The notes under the pieces were generated by a model. That model was not told where the DNA came from and did not search any database. It saw only the letters and a program-made list of their open reading frames with translations. From positions 62,001 through 126,000 of the forward strand of contig CAYGPJ010000007.1 of assembly GCA_964351865.1 (NCBI GenBank): 64,000 bases of DNA, given 5' to 3'. Source of the stretch: JBCDJI01 sp964351865 (GTDB taxonomy: Bacteria > Verrucomicrobiota > Verrucomicrobiia > Methylacidiphilales > JBCBYL01). The stretch's first letter is position 1. The number at the start of each line of letters is the position of its first letter. Position numbers and translations under genes: made by a program. Shown in pieces: positions 1 through 8,031 of the stretch.

Positions 1-57
1 TTCGAACCTTGACAAGCAGTACCAAAAACTGCTGTGCTACCATTACACCATCGGGCA
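1..57 (-). tRNA. tRNA-Gln (anticodon TTG), cut by window edge
   Basis: Read on the minus strand, the edge sequence folds as the first three quarters of a tRNA. It has a 5' acceptor half TGCCCGA at 51-57, a D arm with GTGTAATGGTAGCAC, and an anticodon stem GCAGT/ACTGC around the loop TTTTGGT. It then shows the T-stem start CAAGG followed by TTCGAA. The loop places TTG at positions 34-36, which reads CAA (glutamine). The last 17 or so bases, including the 3' acceptor half, lie outside the window, so acceptor pairing could not be checked. Confidence 0.85.
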
Positions 58-140
58 ATTGAGGCAGCATAATATCTGCTGATGGCGTGGATTCAACCCA
101 AATATTAAAAACGGGGCAATAAAATTCAAAATACCGTTAG

Positions 141-746
141 CTAGGCTGGAGGGAAAGGACGTGTTGCCGCCAATTGGCAAATCACTTCCGGCAGCAAAAG
201 GTGCTCCTGCTGTTGAATTCTTTGATGGAGCGATTCGGCGGAATCATTTGGTAATATCGGAACCTCCCTTTGGGCGATGACCTCGCCACCATCGAGCGAG
301 GCATCGACCCAGTGGACTGTGCAACCGGTGATCGCAACACCTGCTGCCAGCGCCTGTTCCCAGGCCCGAATCCCTTTGAATTCAGGCAGCAACGAGGGGT
401 GAATATTAATGATTCTGCCGTTGAAAGCCTCCAGCAGGGGGGCTTTGATGACACGCATAAATCCTGCCAGCACCACTAATTCTGCTTCCGTTTGCCGAAT
501 TTCATCTGCCAGCGCCATTTCTATTTCAGGCTCCAGCTTGGTCTTAAATTTGCCCTGCGGACAGGTATAGGTAGGCAGGTTTTGGCTTTCGGCATAGTTG
601 ATGATGCCGGCTTGAGGCAGGTCCGATGCTACCAGCACCACTTCCACCGGCAGCGAATCTTCAAGGATACAGCGGTGTAGCGCGACAAAGTTAGAGCCTT
701 TTCCGGATCCGAGGACAGCAATTTTCAAGGGAGAATTCTCGCTCAT
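141..746 (-). CDS. purN: Phosphoribosylglycinamide formyltransferase
   Basis: Cytosolic purine-synthesis enzyme that transfers a formyl group from 10-formyltetrahydrofolate to GAR, giving FGAR. The protein has 201 residues, normal for PurN. The phosphoribosyl-binding loop GSGKGSNF is at residues 13-20. The catalytic Asn/His are in INIHPSLLP (N114, H116) and the catalytic Asp is in DASLDGGEVI (D152). The start is ATG. The gene sits just downstream of rfaE2 on the same strand, with a gap of about 30 bp, so the two may be co-transcribed, though no pathway link is obvious. No other purine genes are in view. Confidence 0.95.
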   Translation of the reverse strand: MSENSPLKIAVLGSGKGSNFVALHRCILEDSLPVEVVLVASDLPQAGIINYAESQNLPTYTCPQGKFKTKLEPEIEMALADEIRQTEAELVVLAGFMRVIKAPLLEAFNGRIINIHPSLLPEFKGIRAWEQALAAGVAITGCTVHWVDASLDGGEVIAQREVPILPNDSAESLHQRIQQQEHLLLPEVICQLAATRPFPPA

Positions 747-776
747 ATGGGTGGTCTGGATGATGTCGCTTACCGC

Positions 777-1253
777 TTACGAATGTGAGATTTTTTCAAC
801 GAGGTTGGTGGTGGATTTTCCGGGCACGAGTGAGAGCAACTCGATCCGGCTGCCTGCAGCTTCCAGTACTTCGCGCTCCGGCGGGTAAAGCTCATCGATG
901 GTGTAGTCCCCCCCCTTTGCGTAGATATCGGGTTGCGCGAGTTTCAGAAATTCTACCGCTCGCTCGCCGGGGAAGATGCAGACCGCTCTGACGCAACGCA
1001 GCGCCGCCAGCACTTCGGCGCGCTCAAGTTCCTGATTCAGCGGGCGGGATTCGCCTTTGAGTTGTCGAACTCCGGCGTCGTCGTTGATCCCGATCAGCAG
1101 GCTGGTACCCAGCATTGCCGCTTGCTGCAGGTAGCGCACATGCCCGACATGCAGCAAGTCAAAGCACCCGTTGGTGACCACTAGCGGGCACTGCTCAGCG
1201 CAGAGATTAGCGCGCCAGGTAGCTAGCTCTGAGAAGGGGACAATTTCACTCAT
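777..1253 (-). CDS. rfaE2: D-glycero-beta-D-manno-heptose 1-phosphate adenylyltransferase
   Basis: Cytidylyltransferase-fold enzyme that adenylates heptose 1-phosphate to make ADP-heptose for the LPS inner core. It corresponds to the C-terminal half of E. coli HldE as a separate gene. Seen: the nucleotide-binding signature NGCFDLLHVGHVRYL near residue 30 and the later loop GDDYT-like KGGDYTIDELYPPE. The open frame extends upstream to 1370, but the family begins right before the FSEL segment, so I use the internal ATG at 1253 (158 aa). The lipid-A heptose pathway supports an outer membrane. A kinase half (rfaE1) is not in the window. Confidence 0.9.
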   Translation of the reverse strand: MSEIVPFSELATWRANLCAEQCPLVVTNGCFDLLHVGHVRYLQQAAMLGTSLLIGINDDAGVRQLKGESRPLNQELERAEVLAALRCVRAVCIFPGERAVEFLKLAQPDIYAKGGDYTIDELYPPEREVLEAAGSRIELLSLVPGKSTTNLVEKISHS

Positions 1254-1442
1254 AGGATAACGCTGAAACGAGCAGGCGCATTTGACAATGTAAAATGCAT
1301 CGGATGCTTTTTTATAAACGAAGGCTTTAGCCTTGACCCTAAACTGACTTCTCGCAACATCCGTGGTCAAATGGAAACAGGCCGAACGATTAACCTGAAG
1401 CCTTTTTCATCTTAAACGTAAATTATAGCAATCAAACTACTT

Positions 1443-2939
1443 ATGCTTGGAATACTTTGGTATATATCATACGGATTCGTCGTGATCGGATTGTCGATTT
1501 ACGGGATACATCGGCTCTGGATGGTAGTGACCTATATCCGTTGTAAGTCGCGCTATGTACATCCTGCACGGGAGTTTGACTTACTACCGCGGGTGGCGGT
1601 TCAATTGCCGGTTTATAATGAACGCTACGTGGTGAAGCGGTTGCTACGGGCGGTGGCGGAACTGGATTATCCGAAAGAATTATTGGAAGTACAGGTGCTG
1701 GACGATTCTACGGATGATACCTCTGAGATCATCATGCGGGAATTGGAGGTATTGAAATCTTCCGGAATCAGGTGGACGCATATTCGCCGTCAATCGCGTG
1801 AGGGGTTTAAGGCTGGGGCGTTGCAGTTTGGATTGGAAAGTTTGGAGGCGGATTATGTAGCCATCTTTGATGCCGATTTTATCCCGCCGGAGCATATTCT
1901 TAAAGAAACGATCCACTACTTTACCGATGACCAGATCGGGTTGATCCAAACCCGTTGGGGGCATATCAACCGCGGCTTCAATCTACTGACGCGCATTCAA
2001 GCCTTGCTGTTGGATGGACATCTTATTGTGGAACAGACGGTGAGAAATCGGAGCGGCAGGTTCTTCAACTTCAACGGAACTGCCGGGGTGTGGCGCAGAA
2101 AATGTATCGAGGATGCTGGCGGTTGGCAGCATGACACTTTGACGGAAGATCTGGATTTGAGTTATCGGGCGCAAATGGCTGGTTGGAAGTTTGTATTCCT
2201 GCCGGGAGTGATCACTCCTGCGGAATTGCCGGTTGAAATGAACGCGTTCAAGACGCAACAGCACCGCTGGGCAAAAGGGGCAGTTCAGACGTGTAAAAAA
2301 TTACTGCCCCGCATTTTAAAATCTGATTTACCTTTCCGGATCAAGCTGGAGGCCGTTTTTCATCTGACCTCAAATTTTGCGTATCTGCTGCTGGCCATCA
2401 TGGCATTTCTGATTATTCCCGATCCCTCGGGAAATCCGGATTTGAAGACGTTACTCACGATCCACTTGCCTATCTTTACCATGGCCTCATTGTCCGTGGT
2501 ATTGTTCTATTCGCTGGTGCTGTATGAAGTAAAAATCCACTGGGCGCGCTGGGCGTTCTATCTGCCGTTGCTGATTGCTTTAGGTATCGGTCTTTCCTTG
2601 AACAATGCCAAAGCGGTGTTGGAGGCCGTCTTTAATCAGACCTCCGAATTCACCCGCACGCCGAAACACGGCATCGAAACGCAGGGGAATCGCCAGGCGC
2701 TTTCGATGTACTTCTCGACGCGCTCCTGGTTGGTGCTGTTGGAACTGGGGATGTTTATCCATTACGGCATCTACATTTATGAAGCCTGGCAACAGCAATT
2801 ATGGATCTCCATGCCGTTTTTTGTGTTATTCTGCTTTGGTTTTGGTTACACTGCGATGCTTTCCTTAGGGATCGACCGCTGGGGGGACACCCTGCGGGTA
2901 AAATTTAAGACGAGAGAACTGATACCAGATGGAATTTAA
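1443..2939 (+). CDS. CslA/cellulose-synthase-like family 2 glycosyltransferase
   Basis: Membrane processive beta-glycosyltransferase, 498 aa. An N-terminal membrane helix (about residues 5-28) precedes a GT2 domain with all catalytic motifs: DDS at 87-89, DAD at 143-145, TED at 234-236 and QQHRW at 272-276. Three or four hydrophobic helices follow after residue 310. The overall layout resembles CslA mannan synthases and bacterial beta-glycan synthases. The polymer cannot be read from sequence. It lacks the PilZ domain typical of BcsA. Its last codons overlap the start of the BrnT-like gene by 11 bp, so the two are probably translated together. Confidence 0.88.
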   Translation: MLGILWYISYGFVVIGLSIYGIHRLWMVVTYIRCKSRYVHPAREFDLLPRVAVQLPVYNERYVVKRLLRAVAELDYPKELLEVQVLDDSTDDTSEIIMRELEVLKSSGIRWTHIRRQSREGFKAGALQFGLESLEADYVAIFDADFIPPEHILKETIHYFTDDQIGLIQTRWGHINRGFNLLTRIQALLLDGHLIVEQTVRNRSGRFFNFNGTAGVWRRKCIEDAGGWQHDTLTEDLDLSYRAQMAGWKFVFLPGVITPAELPVEMNAFKTQQHRWAKGAVQTCKKLLPRILKSDLPFRIKLEAVFHLTSNFAYLLLAIMAFLIIPDPSGNPDLKTLLTIHLPIFTMASLSVVLFYSLVLYEVKIHWARWAFYLPLLIALGIGLSLNNAKAVLEAVFNQTSEFTRTPKHGIETQGNRQALSMYFSTRSWLVLLELGMFIHYGIYIYEAWQQQLWISMPFFVLFCFGFGYTAMLSLGIDRWGDTLRVKFKTRELIPDGI

Positions 2940-3201
2940 TTGGGATTCATATAAGGCGTTTGGCGTAACCCGCGAAGAGGTCGCGGAGAGTTTTGAAGAT
3001 CCGTTTTCTTTACGCTTTCTGCCCGATGAAGGTGACATTGCCGAGCGCAGCCGTTTTTTCTGCCTGGGTAAGGGATTATCCGGTAAAGGTGTTTTTGCGG
3101 TTTATAAGTCTACCGGCAAGATGATCACGGTATTGGTAGCCCGGGAAATGGCAGAAGATGAAGAGTTCTTCTATAACCGTAAGTCGAAAGACGCGCTCTG
3201 A
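2929..3201 (+). CDS. BrnT-like (DUF497) toxin
   Basis: A 90-aa protein resembling the BrnT family of RelE-fold ribonuclease toxins. Seen: the opening FNWDSYKAFGVTREEVAESFEDP, which matches the family pattern of a start WD.. followed by a helix and an F.DP turn; a central R.FCLGKG strand; and a closing ITVLVAREMAEDEEFFYN segment where BrnT carries its conserved R and E. The ATG overlaps the glycosyltransferase stop by 11 bp. A CopG/BrnA-like gene follows 38 bp later, the usual toxin-first order for brnTA. Activity is inferred from family and neighbour only. Confidence 0.7.
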   Translation: MEFNWDSYKAFGVTREEVAESFEDPFSLRFLPDEGDIAERSRFFCLGKGLSGKGVFAVYKSTGKMITVLVAREMAEDEEFFYNRKSKDAL

Positions 3202-3239
3202 TTCAAGAGCATTACTGGCAAAACAAAACTGGAGCATAC

Positions 3240-3521
3240 GTGGAAAAAATATCATCATGGAATGAGGTGCCCGCCTTTAAATCACCTGCTGAAGAGCAGG
3301 ACTACTGGGGTGAGCATCAGATTGATCCGGTATTGCTGAATGCCGCCTGTATCAAAAATTCAGGTAACGAATCGACCACCATTACGCTCCGCATGGATCC
3401 CCGCATGCTGGCGCGGCTCAAGCGGTTGGCCGGTCAGCGGTATCTTAATTACCAGAGCATGCTCAAACAATGGGTGGCCGAGCGTCTGGAAAAAGAGCTC
3501 GACGGTAAAAATAACTCTTAG
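3240..3521 (+). CDS. BrnA/CopG-like antitoxin
   Basis: A 93-aa protein with the N-terminal signature of antitoxins paired with DUF497 toxins, FKSPAEEQDYWGEHQ near residues 13-27. It is followed by a ribbon-helix-helix DNA-binding segment, TITLRMDPRMLARLKRLA, at about residues 47-64. The start is GTG at 3240. It would neutralise the upstream BrnT-like protein and repress their shared promoter. Because the toxin gene is coupled to the glycosyltransferase, the promoter it would control is not obvious. Confidence 0.75.
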   Translation: MEKISSWNEVPAFKSPAEEQDYWGEHQIDPVLLNAACIKNSGNESTTITLRMDPRMLARLKRLAGQRYLNYQSMLKQWVAERLEKELDGKNNS

Positions 3522-3574
3522 CTCCCGTTTTTGCGTTGCTACCGATGGTAGCGCTAGCTAGATTAAAGTTACTT

Positions 3575-4108
3575 ATGAAGCGCAATTCTGGATTTACTCT
3601 GATCGAACTCTTGGTCGTTATCACTATTATAGGCATTCTGGCTGGACTGGCTTTTCCGGCCATTCAGGGGGCGTTGGAAGCGGCCAAAAAAGCGGAAGCG
3701 AATGCGATGGTCAATCAGTTGAAGATTGCGATGACCAGTTATCAGACAGAATATGGAGTCTGGCCGAGTTCAGCGACTGAGTCTGCTTTTGATGCGGGTA
3801 CTTTGTTTACTTTGCTCAATGGAAACGACACTACCGACAATCCTCGTAAGATTGTCTTCATGGAATTTAATACCAAATCTTTAAGAACAGGTGCGGCAGG
3901 ACCAACCAACAAGCTTCCTGCTGATCCCCCCAGTAGTGCTACAACCTTTGTCGATCCTTGGCATAACGAATACCAAATGGCAGTGGACACCGATTACGAT
4001 AACGAAATCACTGGTCCAGGAAGTGTAGGAGTGGTGAATTCCTCGGTCATCATCTGGTCGACGGGCAAAGACGGAACTTTTGACACGAAAGACCCTAAGA
4101 GCTGGTAA
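3575..4108 (+). CDS. Type II secretion/type IV pilus-like pseudopilin (GspG type)
   Basis: A 177-aa prepilin-like protein. The start is set at the ATG at 3575 because it gives a short leader MKRNSG followed by FTLIELLVVITIIGILAGL, the class III signal cleaved by PilD after Gly6, with Glu at +5. The frame is open from 3536, but that would add unneeded residues. The C-terminal part has the W-P and VDPWHNEYQ features common in GspG-like major pseudopilins. It pairs with the next gene. No secretin, ATPase or peptidase gene is in view. Confidence 0.85.
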   Translation: MKRNSGFTLIELLVVITIIGILAGLAFPAIQGALEAAKKAEANAMVNQLKIAMTSYQTEYGVWPSSATESAFDAGTLFTLLNGNDTTDNPRKIVFMEFNTKSLRTGAAGPTNKLPADPPSSATTFVDPWHNEYQMAVDTDYDNEITGPGSVGVVNSSVIIWSTGKDGTFDTKDPKSW

Positions 4109-4144
4109 AATAGAGGCTATTCGAATCATTTCAGAAAGAGTCGT

Positions 4145-4768
4145 ATGAAAGATATTTTAAAACGCGGTAGCCGAGGATTCACTCTGATCGAACTGTTGGC
4201 CGTCATTGTTATCATCGGCATTCTGGTCGGAATCGTCATTGGAGTGGGAGGAAACGTGCGGCAAAAAGCGGCAACTGCCCGTGCCAAAGCGGAAATTGCG
4301 GCGCTGGAACTTTCGTTGGAGCGCTACAAGATTGATAATGGCGACTACCCGAATTGGCCGGGGATCAGCGATTCTGGTGGACTTTATACCGGCCAACCCA
4401 ACAACTATTCCTCCAGCCTGATCAATACTGGTGCCGCGGTAGGTCAGCAATCACTGTTTGAGCAGCTGGTAGGCCGCCCCAACTATACTGCGAACAGCAC
4501 CGGCACCCAATATTTTGAGGTGAAAGAAAGCCAGACAGCTCAGACCTCAGCTGGAGCTGGCTATTTCGTAGACCCTTTTGGTTACGCTTACGGGTATAAA
4601 TATGATGATACAGCGGCTGGCACTGCAGCAGATCCTAAGTCCCTCTTTAATCAGGTAGTTCCCGATATGTGGTCGACAGCAGGTCAAAGTCAAGATTCAA
4701 GCCTCGACGAAAGTTCTAACCTGCACTACATCTACTTGCGCTGGGTCACCAATTGGGGTTCACGGTAA
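4145..4768 (+). CDS. Type II secretion-like pseudopilin
   Basis: A 207-aa second prepilin-like protein. The leader MKDILKRGSRG is cut before FTLIELLAVIVIIGILVGI, with Glu at +5. The globular part carries YKIDNGDYPNWP, typical of the GspG-type alpha-beta loop, and YFVDPFGYAYGYKY near residue 140, matching the DPWG-like segment of the family. It begins 36 bp after the first pseudopilin and ends just before a strong terminator, so the two form a small operon. Orphan pseudopilin pairs like this are common in PVC genomes. Confidence 0.85.
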   Translation: MKDILKRGSRGFTLIELLAVIVIIGILVGIVIGVGGNVRQKAATARAKAEIAALELSLERYKIDNGDYPNWPGISDSGGLYTGQPNNYSSSLINTGAAVGQQSLFEQLVGRPNYTANSTGTQYFEVKESQTAQTSAGAGYFVDPFGYAYGYKYDDTAAGTAADPKSLFNQVVPDMWSTAGQSQDSSLDESSNLHYIYLRWVTNWGSR

Positions 4769-4792
4769 GCGGCATCTGAAGTTGAATCTCAA

Positions 4793-4826
4793 AAAAGGCT
4801 GACCCTCCGGGTCGGCCTTATTTTTG
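4793..4826 (+). terminator. Rho-independent terminator after pseudopilin pair
   Basis: GC-rich hairpin, aaggctgaccc / gggtcggcctt with a TCCG loop, followed by a run of T. It lies 27 bp after the second pseudopilin stop. Confidence 0.85.
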
Positions 4827-4909
4827 TACATGGGGTCTCCACAAAATACGGGCTCATCAATGTTCACTCGGATAGTAATCTTCGCGGCCGAATAAATATT
4901 CAGGGATTT

Positions 4910-5046
4910 TAGAGCGTTTCTGAATTAAGTTCTCACACGGTGACCTGAGGAAAATAAATGTAGGGCAAGATTGCATCTTGCCGGGATAGAATTTGGCGAG
5001 ATGCAATCTCGCCCTACATGTTGTAACATAATTCGGAAATGCTCTA
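4910..5046. repeat. MITE-like element with TAGAGC terminal inverted repeats
   Basis: A 137-bp element bounded by 18-bp imperfect inverted ends: TAGAGCGTTTCTGAATTA, and on the other strand TAGAGCATTTCCGAATTA (16 of 18 match). The interior is a second inverted repeat (4959-5018) built from TGTAGGGCAAGATTGCATC and its complement-like partner. Related interiors occur at 9981-10070 and 25518-25625. No coding frame. The ends resemble those of the repeats at 25375 and 34455. Confidence 0.7.
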
Positions 5047-5067
5047 GATCAGCTAAAATGAGGTTCA

Positions 5068-5157
5068 ACAGGGAGCGCGGGCGTCCTCGCCCGCAGGCCG
5101 GAAATTGTGTTTATACAGGTACATAGGCTATGCGGGCGAGACGCCTGCGCTCCCTGT
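5068..5157. repeat. Long inverted repeat (28/27-bp arms)
   Basis: Arms ACAGGGAGCGCGGGCGTCCT... (5068-5095) and its complement (5131-5157), differing by one base and one indel, flank a 35-bp spacer. The same design, with different sequence, recurs at 35205-35286. Confidence 0.75.
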
Positions 5158-5240
5158 ATTTTAAAATACATATCATCGTATCTTAATATGATAATATTTA
5201 TATTGCCATCATGAGGGAGTGTCGGTAATTTCTAAAACTT

Positions 5241-6419
5241 ATGGCGAAAAAATGGATCTTTTCTTCGGAGTCGGTGGGCGAAGGCCATCCCGACAAGGTA
5301 GCAGACGCAATCTCAGATGCAGTGTTGGACGCATGTCTCACACAGGACAAGTACAGCCGGGTGGCTTGTGAAACCCTGGTGAAAAGCAACATGGTGGTCT
5401 TGGCCGGTGAAATCACCACCAAGGCTAAATTCGATTACGAAAAAGTGGTCAGAGAGGCGATTCGTAAAATCGGCTACGTGCATGACGATGACGTCTTTCA
5501 CGCTGACAAGGTTTTTATCACCAATGCCCTGACTGGTCAGAGTGCGGATATCGCACAAGGGGTGGACGACCGTAAGGTCAAAGGCAAAAAAACAGCAGAG
5601 CAGGGCGCGGGCGATCAGGGCTTGATGTTCGGATATGCTTGTAAAGAAACTCCAGAACTCATGCCTGCTCCGGTGATGTATTCCCACAAACTGGGGCGCG
5701 AACTTTCTAAAATCCGTAAATCGGGCAAAGTCGCCTGGTTGCGTCCGGATGCCAAGTCGCAGGTTTCGGTAGAATACGTCGACGGCAAGGCCACTCGCAT
5801 CAGTGCTGTGGTTGTTTCCACTCAACATGCTGAAGGTGTTGATCATAAAACCATCGAAACCTTTATTAAAAATGAGTTGATCCTGAAAGTTCTACCTAAG
5901 AAGATGATCGATAAGAAAACCGAAATTCTGGTCAATCCTACGGGGAATTTCGTCATCGGGGGACCTCAGGGCGACTGTGGTCTGACTGGACGTAAAATTA
6001 TTGTCGACACCTACGGTGGAATGGGACGTCACGGCGGCGGCGCTTTCAGTGGAAAGGATCCATCGAAAGTGGATCGCAGTGCCGCTTACATGGGCCGTTA
6101 TGTGGCCAAGAACATTGTAGCCGCCGGACTGGCTGAGCGTGCAGAAGTCCAGTTCGCTTACGCCATCGGTCATCCGAAGCCGGTATCGTTCATGGTAGAT
6201 ACTTTCGGTACCAATACGGTATCCGAAGCCAAGATCGAACGGGCGGTGCTGAAAGTGTTCAGCTTCAAACCGGCTGATATCGTGAAGCAGTTGAATCTAT
6301 TACGCCCAATCTACGGTAAATCCAACAATTACGGTCACTTTGGACGACGTGGCCAATCTAACGATGTGCCTTGGGAGAAAACCGATAAAGCAGCGCAACT
6401 CGCTAAGCTTTGTAAGTAA
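5241..6419 (+). CDS. metK: S-adenosylmethionine synthetase
   Basis: Makes SAM from methionine and ATP in the cytosol. The 392-aa length is right for MetK. Seen: SESVGEGHPDKVADAISD near residues 9-26 (ATP/methionine site, catalytic His and Lys), the GAGDQGLMFGYA motif near residue 122, and the glycine-rich loop GGGAFSGKDPSKVDRS near residue 267, all intact. The gene lies 45 bp upstream of ahcY on the same strand, so the two make a small unit that makes SAM and recycles its by-product. No SAM riboswitch was found in the leader. Confidence 0.97.
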   Translation: MAKKWIFSSESVGEGHPDKVADAISDAVLDACLTQDKYSRVACETLVKSNMVVLAGEITTKAKFDYEKVVREAIRKIGYVHDDDVFHADKVFITNALTGQSADIAQGVDDRKVKGKKTAEQGAGDQGLMFGYACKETPELMPAPVMYSHKLGRELSKIRKSGKVAWLRPDAKSQVSVEYVDGKATRISAVVVSTQHAEGVDHKTIETFIKNELILKVLPKKMIDKKTEILVNPTGNFVIGGPQGDCGLTGRKIIVDTYGGMGRHGGGAFSGKDPSKVDRSAAYMGRYVAKNIVAAGLAERAEVQFAYAIGHPKPVSFMVDTFGTNTVSEAKIERAVLKVFSFKPADIVKQLNLLRPIYGKSNNYGHFGRRGQSNDVPWEKTDKAAQLAKLCK

Positions 6420-6464
6420 ACCCGCATCAAAAAAACTAAAACCTTTAATAGAAAAAAATAAATT

Positions 6465-7904
6465 ATGAGCACAGCAATAGTAAGCCAGAAAGTTCTGGAT
6501 GACGGAGATTATAAAGTAAAAGACATGTCCCTGGCCGACTACGGTCGCAAAGACATTTCCATTTCGGAACATGAAATGCCCGGGTTGATGGCGATCCGTG
6601 AAAAATACGGAAAAGACCAACCTTTGAAGGGAGTGCGGATCACCGGCTCACTGCACATGACCATCCAGACCGCGATTCTGATTGAGACTTTAGTGGATCT
6701 CGGTGCAGATGTACGTTGGGCTAGTTGTAACATCTTTTCCACCCAGGATCACGCGGCGGCAGCCATTGCAGCGCGCGGCATTCCTGTCTTCGCATGGAAG
6801 GGCGAATCATTGGAAGAATATTGGTGGTGCACCCAGCAAGCACTCAGCTTTCCGGGAGGAAAAGGACCACAACTGATCGTCGATGATGGTGGTGATGCAA
6901 CGCTGCTGATTCACAAAGGCTACGAGCTGGAAAACGGTAGTGATTGGGTTGATGGCAAGGCATCCAGTGAAGAAGAGCAGGTCATTAAGAATCTGCTCAA
7001 GAGCATTTATGAAGGATCCAAGGATTACTGGCATGGTGTGGTGAAAGAATGGAAAGGGGTTTCAGAAGAAACCACCACCGGGGTTCACCGCCTCTACAAG
7101 ATGATGGAGCAAGGGAAATTACTCGTTCCTGCGGTCAACGTGAACGACTCCGTGACGAAATCCAAATTTGATAACCTTTACGGCTGTCGTGAGTCGCTAG
7201 CGGATGGAATCAAGCGCGCGACTGATGTGATGATTGCCGGAAAAGTGGCCGTAGTGATCGGTTACGGTGATGTGGGTAAAGGTTGTGCCCAATCCCTGCG
7301 TGGCTTTGGGGCACGCGTGATCGTGACGGAAATTGATCCGATCAATGCACTGCAAGCCGCTATGGAAGGGTTCGAAGTTACGACGATTGAAGACATCCTG
7401 CCTCAGGGTGACCTCTACGTGACCACCACCGGTAACTGTGATGTGATCACACTGGATCACATGCTGGGAATGAAAGATCAGGCGATCGTATGTAATATCG
7501 GTCACTTTGATAATGAAATTCAGATCAGCCAATTGAACCAGTACGCGGGAGCTAAACGAATCAATATCAAACCTCAGTATGACAAATACGAATTTGATAG
7601 TGGCAAATCCATTTACATGCTGGCCGAAGGTCGACTGGTCAATCTGGGCTGTGCGACCGGTCACCCGAGCTTTGTCATGTCTAACTCCTTTACCAATCAG
7701 GTTTTGGCACAGTTGGATTTATGGGAAAATCGCGAAACCTACAAGCCAAGTGTGTTCTGCTTGCCGAAACATCTGGATGAGGAAGTCGCCCGGCTCCATC
7801 TGGAAAGACTGGGCCTGAAGCTGACCAAGTTGACTAAAGAACAGGCAGATTACCTCGGGGTTCCGGTCGGTGGGCCATACAAGCCCGATCATTACCGTTA
7901 CTAA
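6465..7904 (+). CDS. ahcY: S-adenosylhomocysteine hydrolase
   Basis: Splits SAH, the product of SAM-dependent methylation, into homocysteine and adenosine, using bound NAD+. The 479-aa protein is the longer bacterial form. Seen: SLHMTIQTAILIETL near residue 63 (substrate site), the ASCNIFSTQDHAAAAIA motif, an NAD-binding GYGDVGKGCAQSLRGFG near residue 263, and the C-terminal KPDHYRY that reaches the neighbouring subunit. It follows metK, and a terminator follows it. Catalytic Lys and Asp are in the VNDSVTKSKFDNLYG block. Confidence 0.97.
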   Translation: MSTAIVSQKVLDDGDYKVKDMSLADYGRKDISISEHEMPGLMAIREKYGKDQPLKGVRITGSLHMTIQTAILIETLVDLGADVRWASCNIFSTQDHAAAAIAARGIPVFAWKGESLEEYWWCTQQALSFPGGKGPQLIVDDGGDATLLIHKGYELENGSDWVDGKASSEEEQVIKNLLKSIYEGSKDYWHGVVKEWKGVSEETTTGVHRLYKMMEQGKLLVPAVNVNDSVTKSKFDNLYGCRESLADGIKRATDVMIAGKVAVVIGYGDVGKGCAQSLRGFGARVIVTEIDPINALQAAMEGFEVTTIEDILPQGDLYVTTTGNCDVITLDHMLGMKDQAIVCNIGHFDNEIQISQLNQYAGAKRINIKPQYDKYEFDSGKSIYMLAEGRLVNLGCATGHPSFVMSNSFTNQVLAQLDLWENRETYKPSVFCLPKHLDEEVARLHLERLGLKLTKLTKEQADYLGVPVGGPYKPDHYRY

Positions 7905-7942
7905 GTGATTAAATTTATAAGTTTATCCGCCAGGCGGGTAAT

Positions 7943-7971
7943 TAAAAAGCGGCCTGCGGGCCGCTTTTTTG
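7943..7971 (+). terminator. Rho-independent terminator after ahcY
   Basis: Perfect hairpin aaaaagcggcc / ggccgctttttt with a TGCG loop and a T6 run, about 40 bp downstream of the ahcY stop. Confidence 0.9.
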
Positions 7972-8031
7972 TGAACTGATCTATACCCGGGATATGAAAA
8001 ATGATGGTAGAGTTGGGTTAAAGACTTATAG

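Larger units (their letters stand above)
4769..5240. other. Intergenic region with terminator and two palindromic repeats
   Basis: This 470-bp gap before metK holds the pseudopilin terminator, a MITE-like element (4910-5046), a second inverted repeat (5068-5157) and an AT-rich stretch before metK with a possible -10 box (TATGATAAT at 5187-5195). I found no coding frame and no recognisable SAM or SAH riboswitch. Confidence 0.7.

Noticed and set aside
5160..5240. Possible SAM or SAH riboswitch before metK or ahcY
   Set aside because: No conserved SAM-I, SAM-II or SAH elements were found in the leaders, and the metK-ahcY gap is only 45 bp of A-rich sequence.
5313..5846. 177-codon antisense frame inside metK
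   Set aside because: Shadow of metK; the metK motifs and codon pattern explain it.
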